Positions 9,265 to 16,239 of a DNA stretch of 39,257 nt are shown one piece after another. Both the position numbers and the translations under genes were made by a program. The DNA is taken from assembly GCA_026389315.1 (NCBI GenBank), contig JAPLIC010000074.1:1-39257 (forward strand), read 5' to 3'. Every line of letters begins with the position of its first letter. The first letter of the stretch is position 1. The DNA comes from Cyanobacteriota bacterium. Lineage in GTDB: Bacteria; Cyanobacteriota; Cyanobacteriia; PCC-6307; Cyanobiaceae. Below the pieces are notes generated by a model, which was not told where the DNA came from, did no database searches, and saw only the letters and a list, made by a program, of their open reading frames with translations.

Positions 9265-10578
9265 ATGAAAACCATCAGAAATTCAAGAATTCTTATTGAG
9301 TGCGGCGACTCACTCCTGTCCGGAATCAATACAGGTATTCAGAGAGTTGGCAGAAACCTCAGCCAACACGTTCCAAATGTAGCAAACGATAATGACATGG
9401 CAGCCCACGTCTTAATCCACGGATTTTACGGCTGGTGCGATGCAGGACCTTATGAGCGCTGGCTTGCTCACTACCAGTGTGTTCATGGCAACTTGCCAAA
9501 GGGGTGGCTCACAGTGAACGCGCCCTACATGAGCGTTGAACGATTAAAACAGCGGCTACGCGCTCGTCTGTACAAAACCAGATTTCAGCTTAGGTTCAAC
9601 CGATACGGCATGGCCAATATCCTGGAGCCCCAGCCAGGCGAAGGCGATCTGCTTGTCATCGTGGATCCATTCTGGAGGGATGGACTAGTGAGCCTGGCCA
9701 GGAAGGAAAAAAAGAAAGGCGTTGCCATAGGCATTGTCTGCTATGACTTGATTCCGGTTTATCTGCCGGAGTGCACGGCGCCGTCGGTAGCCAGTCGCTT
9801 CAACAAAAGTCTTCAGGAACTCCTGGGCATCGCCGACTTCTTCATCACGATTTCTAAAACCGTTTCCGATGATCTAAGGCGCTATGCCGCAGGCGTCATT
9901 GGCGAAACAGCGGCGGCGTCCATACGAATTACGTCCTTCAGTCTTGGCTCGACAATCCATGACACGAATATTCACTCCGATCTTGTCATACGCTCAGAGT
10001 TTCAGGATTTCATGGAGAACCCAGCGGAATCAAACAAGCCTTACTTGATGGTCGGCACAATTGAGCCACGAAAGAACCACACCCTCGTTCTGAACGCGTT
10101 TGAACAACTCTGGACACAACATCCTGATCTCAGACTTTGCATCATCGGCAGAGAAGGATGGCTCTGCGCTGAGCTCATCAAGAACTTGATTCTGCATCCC
10201 AAGGCGGGCAAGAACCTGCTGTGGATTAAGGATGCTACCGATTTCGAACTCAACTATTCCTATCGCCACGCCAAGGCCCTAATCATGGCCTCCAAGGCGG
10301 AAGGATTCGGGCTTCCGCTGGCAGAAGCTCTGCAGCATGGCCTCACCGTTCTCGCCAGTGATATTCCCATCCATCGGGAAGTGGGGCAAGGCGCTTGTCA
10401 ATACTTTCCAATTCTGAATCCGGATGGATTAATCGCAGCCATCAGGGATCTTGAGAACAGGGTCCCGCGCCCTGCAGAACCCTTCACTGCTCTCCCCCTC
10501 CTGCCTGATTGGCAGGAAAGTGCATGCGAATTCCTGGCCATCTGCAAACGCTATCAAAGTGAGCTAAATCGTCCATGA
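9265..10578 (+). CDS. GT4-family glycosyltransferase
   Basis: 437-residue GT-B fold glycosyltransferase transferring a sugar from a nucleotide donor during surface-glycan assembly in the cytoplasm. The C-terminal half carries the family hallmarks: LMVGTIEPRKNHTLVLNAF (261-279), IIGREGW, and the E-x7-E donor-binding motif in AEGFGLPLAEAL (glutamates 346 and 354). The N-terminal domain (NTGIQRVGRNL, CYDLIPVYLPE) resembles mannosyltransferase-type members. ATG at 9265 is supported by AGAGGG eight bases upstream. The stop overlaps the next GT4 gene by four bases, so the two are co-translated. Base composition is lower in G+C than the core genes. Sugar and acceptor are unknown. Confidence 0.85.
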   Translation: MKTIRNSRILIECGDSLLSGINTGIQRVGRNLSQHVPNVANDNDMAAHVLIHGFYGWCDAGPYERWLAHYQCVHGNLPKGWLTVNAPYMSVERLKQRLRARLYKTRFQLRFNRYGMANILEPQPGEGDLLVIVDPFWRDGLVSLARKEKKKGVAIGIVCYDLIPVYLPECTAPSVASRFNKSLQELLGIADFFITISKTVSDDLRRYAAGVIGETAAASIRITSFSLGSTIHDTNIHSDLVIRSEFQDFMENPAESNKPYLMVGTIEPRKNHTLVLNAFEQLWTQHPDLRLCIIGREGWLCAELIKNLILHPKAGKNLLWIKDATDFELNYSYRHAKALIMASKAEGFGLPLAEALQHGLTVLASDIPIHREVGQGACQYFPILNPDGLIAAIRDLENRVPRPAEPFTALPLLPDWQESACEFLAICKRYQSELNRP

Positions 10579-11759
10579 ATGGCAAATCACTGCGCATCTT
10601 GATCATTGCCCCATATCCCGTCTATCCGGCTTGGAGTGGGGGAAAGATCCGAATTGTTTCCCTGGCTCGGGCGCTGGCAGGTCAAGGGGCCAAGGTCACG
10701 GTACTGACGCCTTACTACACAAGGCAGAGAACAGCGATGCCAAATAATGAGCCATTCCAGTTGCGACAATTTCCCTATCCATTCCTCATGCCTGCTCTGC
10801 TGACAGAGAAGCCGTTTCCTTATTCCTATCTCAGCTCATTCCATCCGGGACTATCGATGCTTATCAAGCATCGCTTCAGACACTACGACATTATTCATAT
10901 CGAGCAGATTCAACTCGCTCAGTTACTCAGCAGCATGCCTAAAGGGATACCGATTGTACATGGATCCCAGAATGTAGAATACGATTATGTGAGATACGAG
11001 TGCCGCGCCAACTGGGTATGGAAAATAGTCAGAAAGCGTATTCGCTCTCTTGAGGCACGCCTGATCTGCGAGAGTGATCACACTGTGGCCGTTTCAGCCG
11101 GAGATCGAGATCGCTTGGCGAAGCTGTATGGCGTCTCGGCGGAGCAGATCAGTATCATTCCAAATGGGATTCGAAAGCCAAAGCCTCTCGGGAGTGACTG
11201 CAGTGCTCTCCTGCAGAGGCTGCCAGCAGCTCACAGGTTTCCGCTTCGTACTCTCTTCAGTGGCAGCGATGTTGAGCACAATCGCATTGCTGTGAGATTC
11301 CTGATTGGCAAACTGGCTGTGCAGCGTCCTGATCTCGGCATCATCATTCACGGCTCCTGCGGCAAACAGTTTCAAGGCAAGGCTGTTCCAGATAACGTCA
11401 TCTTTGACTCTCTTGATTCTGGCTTCGCTGATCATGCAGTGCCAGGGACCATTGCGCTGCACCCAATCGTAAGTGGTGGCGGCACCAATCTCAAATTGAT
11501 CAATTATTTAAGTCACGGGTTGCCGGTAATCTCTTCGCAGTTTGGGATGAGGGGATTTGAAGAGTTTGCCGATTGCATCATGGTTTGCGAACCCGAACAG
11601 ATTGCTACTGTTATTGGTCGCGTGCCACTGCCGCCAGCCCCAGACCCACAACGCCTGGAGCGACTGACCTGGGATGCACTAGCCATTGATGCGCTGTTCA
11701 TCTACAATAAGCTGATCAATGAAATGGCCAAAGGTCATCACAATGGCGTGAGCATATAA
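10575..11759 (+). CDS. GT4-family glycosyltransferase
   Basis: 394-residue GT-B glycosyltransferase. The N-terminus RILIIAPYPVYPAWSGGKIR is a classic GT4 start with a glycine-rich acceptor loop. The middle has VHGSQNVEYDYVRYE and SIIPNGI, and the C-terminus has SGGGTNLKLINYLSHGLPV. The last motif lacks the second glutamate of E-x7-E, as in the subset of GT4 enzymes of the GGGTxLK type. ATG at 10575 overlaps the TGA of the previous gene (ATGA), so both probably work on the same glycan. Codon and base use are like the upstream GT4 gene. Substrate unknown. Confidence 0.83.
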   Translation: MNGKSLRILIIAPYPVYPAWSGGKIRIVSLARALAGQGAKVTVLTPYYTRQRTAMPNNEPFQLRQFPYPFLMPALLTEKPFPYSYLSSFHPGLSMLIKHRFRHYDIIHIEQIQLAQLLSSMPKGIPIVHGSQNVEYDYVRYECRANWVWKIVRKRIRSLEARLICESDHTVAVSAGDRDRLAKLYGVSAEQISIIPNGIRKPKPLGSDCSALLQRLPAAHRFPLRTLFSGSDVEHNRIAVRFLIGKLAVQRPDLGIIIHGSCGKQFQGKAVPDNVIFDSLDSGFADHAVPGTIALHPIVSGGGTNLKLINYLSHGLPVISSQFGMRGFEEFADCIMVCEPEQIATVIGRVPLPPAPDPQRLERLTWDALAIDALFIYNKLINEMAKGHHNGVSI

Positions 11760-12094
11760 AGGGCTTGAAGTGAAGGCTCCCATCAGATCTTATTAGAAAA
11801 GTCGTTAACGATAATCTGTTCGTACGAGCCTTTACTGATATCAACACAGGTTTTTTAGGTAGATTTCCGGAAAGATGAAGAAGATTCTTCTACGAAGCAA
11901 TTCGGCAGTGTCCCTTTGCGTGGTATAAAACCAGAGGCCCGAATGCCCTGATCAGAGGGTGAACAGGGTAGCATGACAAGCTGTCATTCCAGAGGTGCTG
12001 ATGCACCTCACTTCTCCACTATGAAACTAGACGATTAACTTGTCAAGTTTCTCGTCGGATCGTAATTGTGTTGTCAGCGGAAGTGGTCTGTACT
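11760..12094. other. Intergenic stretch without a gene; cluster of three small hairpins
   Basis: No coding frame is supported here. Within 64 bases there are three consecutive inverted repeats: CCCTGATCAGAGGG (11946-11959), ATGACAAGCTGTCAT (11973-11987; 6-base stem, 3-base loop) and GAGGTGCTGATGCACCTC (11992-12009; 7-base stem, 4-base loop). None is followed by a T run, so they are not textbook terminators. They could end the GT4 operon, form a structured RNA, or be the edge of an unrecognised mobile element. The left boundary of the IS256 remnant lies just downstream. Confidence 0.5.
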
Positions 12095-12158
12095 GGCGGG
12101 GGCGTCCCGCCAAGTGGTGTAAACCCCTGGGCTCAGCACCGGCGTAGCCGGTGCTGAG
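12095..12158 (+). repeat. Two strong hairpins in the IS256 leader
   Basis: The first is GGCGGG-GGCGT-CCCGCC (12095-12111), a perfect 6-base stem. The second is CTCAGCACCGGC-GTA-GCCGGTGCTGAG (12132-12158), a perfect 12-base stem with a 3-base loop. They lie upstream of the IS256 transposase start, probably inside the left end of that element. Such a structure in an IS leader could block read-through transcription or translation from outside; this role is inferred. No matching right end exists because the element is truncated. Confidence 0.7.
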
Positions 12159-12245
12159 GGTCCGTTGCTCAGAGCCCCTGCGGGGGAATGGGTGGGCTGG
12201 TCTGTGACCGAGGCCTGTGCCCTACCACCTTCTTGAGACCAGACC

Positions 12246-13269
12246 ATGCCCATTTCTCATTCCGCCTCTGAGCTGGTGCAGCTGCTTGGCAGTGGCACTG
12301 CCGGCGAACTCATCCCTGAACTGGTGCGCCAGGGCCTGCAGGCCTTGATCGAGGCCGAGGCGACAACTGCCCTCGGTGCCGATCGCCATCAGCGCACTGA
12401 CCAGCGGCGCGGACACCGCAATGGCAGCCGTGATCGCCTGCTGGCTACGCCAGCCGGCGACATCCAGCTGCGCATCCCACGCTTCCACACCGGCAGCTTC
12501 TTCCCATCGCTGCTGGAGCCCCGCCGGCGGGTGGACCGGGCCCTGTGGGCGGTGATGATGGAGACCTACGTCTCCGGCGTCTCCACCCGCAAGGTCGACG
12601 AGCTCGTCGCCGCTCTGGGCTGCGAGAGCGGCATCTTCAAATCGGAGGTACGTCTAACTCGATGCGACGTATCTCCACGGCCGTGATCCGGCCCGCAAGC
12701 AAGTGATCTCCAGAGCCGTGATCGTGGCGGTCGGCATCACCGCCACGGGCCAGCGCGAGGTGCTGGGGATCGAGGTGGGCGACAGTGAGGACGAGGCGTT
12801 CTGGACCGCCTTCCTGCGGCGCCTGCGCGAGCGCGGGCTCTCGGGTGTGCAGCTCGTGATCAGCGACGCCCACGCCGGCCTCAAGAAAGCCATTGCGCGC
12901 TGCTGCCAGGGCACGACCTGGCAGCGCTGCCGCGTCCATTTCGCCAGGAACCTCCTGGCCAAGGTGCCGAAAGGCAGCCGGGACATGGTGGCCGCCGCCC
13001 TGCGATCGGTGTTCGTGCAGGCCGAGGCCCAGGCCGTGGAGCAGCAGTGGGATCAGGTGATCACGATGCTCACGGAGAAATTCCCAGCCGCTGCATCACT
13101 CAAGGAGCATGCCAGGGAGGACGTTCTCGCCTTCCGGGCCTTCCCGCCAGAGCACTGGCGCAAGATCTGGAGCACCAACCCACTGGAGAAGCTGAACAAG
13201 GAGATCAAACGCCGCACCCGCGTTGACGGCATCTTTCCCAACGACGCCGCGATCATCCGCCTGGTGGGT
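12246..13269 (+). pseudogene. IS256-family transposase, internally deleted and truncated at the C-terminus
   Basis: The N-terminal part (12246 to about 12650) has ELIPELVRQGLQALIEAEAT, RRGHRNGSRDR, IRIPRF-type LRIPRFHTGSF and SGVSTRKVDELVAALG. About 30 residues are then missing with a frame change; the next frame resumes at 12658 with LDATYLHGRDPARKQVISRA. The catalytic triad can be traced: Asp in LDATY, Asp in VISDAHAGL, Glu in NPLEKLNKEIKRR. The sequence stops matching at AAIIRLVG near 13269, where about 35 C-terminal residues should follow; instead unrelated phage-like DNA begins. ATG at 12246 is the expected start. Not functional. Confidence 0.88.
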
Positions 13270-13763
13270 TGCTGCCGATCCCAGAGACCGTCAGGCCACC
13301 AGCGGCCTGCATCCCGGCCGGCCCCCACTGCTGGAACAGGAAGCCTCTGCTTCTGGCGTTCGGCCTCCTGCAGACGCGCGTACTCCTCGGGGTTGATCTC
13401 CGAAAAGCGGTTCAGCTGTTGCCGCAGGGTGCGGATTTCTTTTTCGAGCTGGTTGCTCTTGCCCCGCTCGGCCCGCAGGGGCTCGGTGAGACGGCTGTCG
13501 TCCAGCGGGGAAGCACCGCCTTCAGATGCAGCAGTGCTGGAGTTGTCGCCGCCGCTGGCAGCAGTGCCGCCCTGGCCGCCGGCGCCGTTGGGGTCGCCCG
13601 TAGGACTACCGGCGGTCGTGGCCTCGCCGGGCTGGCCGGTGGCGGCGTAGATGTCGTCAGCACCCTGGCCGCTGGCGGCGGCGGAGCTGGAGGTGGAAGA
13701 AGCAGTGGCAGTGGACTTGACCCATCGCAGCTGTCGTGGATGAGCACCCCATCCGGGCTGTGC
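13270..13763 (-). pseudogene. Phage scaffold-like protein fragment (no start codon), cut by the IS256 remnant
   Basis: A stop-free minus-strand frame of about 160 codons, without ATG or a convincing alternative start. It encodes a Ser/Ala/Gly-rich low-complexity stretch (STATASSTSSSAAASGQGAD and on), then a charged coiled coil: LRAERGKSNQLEKEIRTLRQ, then QLNRFSEINPEEYARLQEAE. A disordered segment followed by this type of coiled coil with an INPEEYxxL motif is typical of phage head-scaffolding proteins. Similarity seems to end near 13325, and the frame runs into the IS256 junction. The identification is from general pattern only, and family assignment is tentative. Confidence 0.4.
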
Positions 13764-13863
13764 TCACCGCCTATTGCCACTGACCCATCCGTGAGGAGAC
13801 CGCAGCGACAAGAGAACCGGACGCGCAGCGCCACTTACTGTTCGACTCAGATGCCTGTCCCCT

Positions 13864-13995
13864 GTGAAGCGCCTCCTCTCGATTGCGTTGCTCGCTGGTG
13901 TGGTATGGGCCGGGTGCGGTGCCATGGCCTGTGAGAAGCACATCAACGGACACCAGAACAGCAGCGACACCAACACCGAAGGATCCAAGAAGTAG
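13864..13995 (+). CDS. Candidate small lipoprotein (43 residues)
   Basis: GTG-started frame: VKRLLSIALLAGVVWAGC, then GAMACEKHINGHQNSSDTN and a short TEGSKK tail. It shows a positively charged start, a hydrophobic core and a lipobox-like VWAGC with Cys at position 18, which predicts lipid anchoring after signal peptidase II cleavage. The mature part would be 26 residues, polar and charged, somewhat like entericidin or small phage-lysis lipoproteins. No clear ribosome site is seen upstream. It sits in decayed phage-like DNA with the neighbouring remnants on the other strand. It could be chance; the architecture is the only evidence. Confidence 0.4.
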   Translation: MKRLLSIALLAGVVWAGCGAMACEKHINGHQNSSDTNTEGSKK

Positions 13996-14021
13996 GCGCT
14001 CTTGGCTCCTGCCCAGTTGAT

Positions 14022-15450
14022 TCACCCCCGCGAAAGCTCCAGCTGCCTGGCCAGCCACAGCTCCACGTCCTCATAGGTGTAGCGGACGAGGTTGCCCAGC
14101 TTCACGAAGGGAGGCCCGTAGCCACTGGAGTTCCAGCTGTAGATGGTGGAGAGCGAAACGCCCAGATACGCCGCAAGGGTTTCGGGGGTATAAAAGCCAG
14201 CCGGCAGGCTGGTGGTGCTGGTGTCGGCGTTGGCGGCGGCGCGTCGCTTGGGGATGAACAGCCAGCTCCCCAGGGGCAGTTGATCGGACGGGCGGTTGGG
14301 GATGGTGGGGTTGAGGCCCCGCAGGGTGGTCACGGTGGTGCCGTGGCGCTCGGCGAGCACGTTGAGGCTGTCGCCCCGGTGCCGAGGACCACCACCCGGT
14401 TGGGCTTGAGGGCGGTCTGGACCCGTTCGCCCAGCAGTGGTTGGGCGAGGGAGCCGGTGCCGCCGGCGCCCTAGAGCCCGCCGAACTCGGTCACCGAGAA
14501 GGCCGCCAGCTGCACTCGGCTGGGGGAGGGGAATCGGCCAGGGGAACGCAGCTCAGCCAGCGGCCCCAGCCACACCGCTCCGAAGCACGGGGTGAGCAGC
14601 GCCGGGGTGGTGGCAGACACCGGCCGGATGCCCACGGTCGACCAGGCCACATCGGCGGCCAGCCAGTCCCAGGGTTGTGAGGGCTTCAGGGGCAGCACGG
14701 CGCCGCGGGTGAGGTAGCCCTCATAGGTGAAGTCACCGGTGTCCAGACCGGGGGCGGTCTCCTTACTGGAGATCCCCCTCAGCCGCTTTAGGAACACCTC
14801 AAACAGGAAGCGCCCGGTGCGCTCGGAATCGAGCACGCCAGGGATGACGTTGGAGAACAACAGGATGCGGGCGTTGACGTAGGGCTGCAGCGCCGATTGC
14901 GTCAGCCCCCCGGCCGCGGGTGTGACCGTCACGGCTCGGCTCCTCTCCAGCGCTGCGGTGAACCCACCGCCCTGACCGTTGAGCAGAGGATCCCGGCTCC
15001 AGTTGGCCAAAGTAGGCAGCATCAGCAGCAGCGCCTGGGCATGGCTTGCCCGCTGGCGGCGCAGGGCCGCTTCGATCGAGAGGCCCTCGCCTTAGCGGGT
15101 GATGGTATCCTCGCAGCAACTCGGTGTCGAACTCGATCACGTCCGCCTTCTTGACCGGCAGGGTGCCGTCCTCCGGCAAGGCATCAGGGCCGACGGCCTT
15201 GCGGCGGATTTCAATCGGCGCCTGCAGTTGCTCCGGGCCCAGCCCCGCAAGCTCGGTGTGGATGGCGGTGATCGCATCCAGTCCCGCCGGGCGGGGGGAT
15301 GGCATCGGGATAGAGCTCCTCCAGATCCGCCATGGCGTCGTTGATGGCTCGGATCGCCGGCATCAGGGCCGGGATCGAGAGGGCCACCCGGATGGCTTCC
15401 AGGTCAGCAGCCCGCCAGCGGTTGGGCGAGTCGGCGGGGGTCTGGCTCAT
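14022..15450 (-). pseudogene. Phage-like structural gene with a C-terminal LysM segment leading into a helix-turn-helix domain, degraded
   Basis: Pieces of one long minus-strand gene. It begins at ATG 15450 (MSQTPADSPNRWRAADLEAI), shifts frame near 15305 (AGLDAITAIHTELAGLGPEQ, VKKADVIEFDTELLR) and meets a TAA near 15093. It then runs as GEGLSIEAALRRQRASHAQA through NVIPGVLDSERTGRFLFEVF to TEFGGL, a TAG at 14471, and SLAQPLLGERVQTALKPNR. After another shift near 14370 it gives a LysM repeat (GDSLNVLAERHGTTVTTLRG, LPLGSWLFIP) joined without a stop to an excisionase-type HTH_17 domain (GFYTPETLAAYLGVSLSTIY, LGNLVRYTYEDVELWLA). The first 350 codons match nothing I recognise; phage origin is inferred from the LysM and Xis-type domains. 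Confidence 0.5.
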
Positions 15451-15539
15451 GCGGCTATAGGCGCGGCTGCCTCCTGTTGCCGCGGCAGTCCAGGGGCCAG
15501 CAATCGCTGCCAGACTTCCACCAGGAGGCCGATTGGAGC

Positions 15540-15746
15540 ATGAACGAGATCCTGTTTGTCGTGGACGAGGCTGATGACGGATCCTTTCGGGCCAGCGCCG
15601 TGGGCGCGGCCATCCACACGGAGGCCGACAACCTGGAGGAGCTGCACCGGGAGATCCGGGATGCCGTGCATTGCCACTTTGAGGAGGGAGAGGCCCCGCC
15701 CCTGATCCGGCTGCATCACGTGCGGCAGGAATTGCTGGCCCTGTGA
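15540..15746 (+). CDS. hicB: HicB-like antitoxin (short form)
   Basis: 68-residue protein: MNEILFVVDEADDGSFRASA, then EADNLEELHREIRDAVHCHF and PPLIRLHHVRQELLAL. The beta-rich start, the EADxLEELxxxIRDAVxCHF block and the IRLHxVRxE ending are typical of short HicB-family antitoxins, which bind and neutralise HicA. It is much shorter than HicB proteins that carry a separate DNA-binding domain; none is visible here. ATG at 15540 is chosen because AGGAGG lies at 15523-15528 and homologues begin there, although the frame is open further upstream. It overlaps hicA by four bases. Antitoxin-first order is the reverse of the classical hicA-hicB order. Confidence 0.8.
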   Translation: MNEILFVVDEADDGSFRASAVGAAIHTEADNLEELHREIRDAVHCHFEEGEAPPLIRLHHVRQELLAL

Positions 15747-15988
15747 AGATCCCCCGCGACCTCAACGGTGCGGACCTGTCTAGGCGGCTGGCGGCCTACG
15801 GGGACAGCATCACCAGGCAAAGCGGCAGCCATATGCGCCTCAGCCGCGAGGCCGCCGGGGGGCAGCAGCACCTCACCATCCCGGCCCACAAGCCCATGCG
15901 GGTGGGGACTCTCCGGCAGATCCTCAAGGATGTGGCGAGCCAGACCGGATTGAGCTTGGAGGAGGTTGTTCAGTCCATAGGGCGCTGA
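15743..15988 (+). CDS. hicA: HicA-like mRNA interferase toxin
   Basis: 81-residue YcfA/HicA-family protein with a dsRNA-binding-like fold that cleaves mRNA during translation when not bound by its antitoxin. The hallmark ITRQSGSHMRLSR contains the catalytic histidine, and the C-terminus has LTIPAHKPMRVGTLRQIL followed by a helix (KDVASQTGLSLEEVVQS). The GTG start at 15743 overlaps the hicB stop (GTGA), so expression is coupled to the antitoxin. Length and motifs are complete, in contrast to the broken genes on its left. The pair sits at the boundary between mobile debris and core genes. Confidence 0.85.
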   Translation: MKIPRDLNGADLSRRLAAYGDSITRQSGSHMRLSREAAGGQQHLTIPAHKPMRVGTLRQILKDVASQTGLSLEEVVQSIGR

Positions 15989-16239
15989 GCAGCTGCCGCT
16001 TGATCGATGGGCGCGTCGCGTCCCTCCCCAGCCCTGGTGGCCGGGCTGTCATCCAGCGTGAGGCTGCTGATCGCATTGGCTGTCGCCAGGGCCAGCTGGT
16101 GGCGCAGCCGTGGTCACCACCGGCTCATGGCAACGCCAGCAGCTGGTGGACTGGGGGGTCAGCGCAAATCGGGTGGTGGGCCAGCTGCACGCCTGTGACG
16201 GCACTCCAGAGGTGAGCAGCTGCAGGCTTCTTGCCCGCC

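Noticed and set aside
13269..13934. Plus-strand 221-codon frame in the phage-like region
   Set aside because: Gly/Val/Ala-rich; the opposite strand gives a coiled-coil pattern that makes biological sense, whereas this frame shows no motif.
16000..16239. Short plus-strand frames between hicA and aas
   Set aside because: No ribosome site, no family resemblance, Trp/Ser-rich composition typical of a wrong frame; the 250 bases appear to hold no gene.
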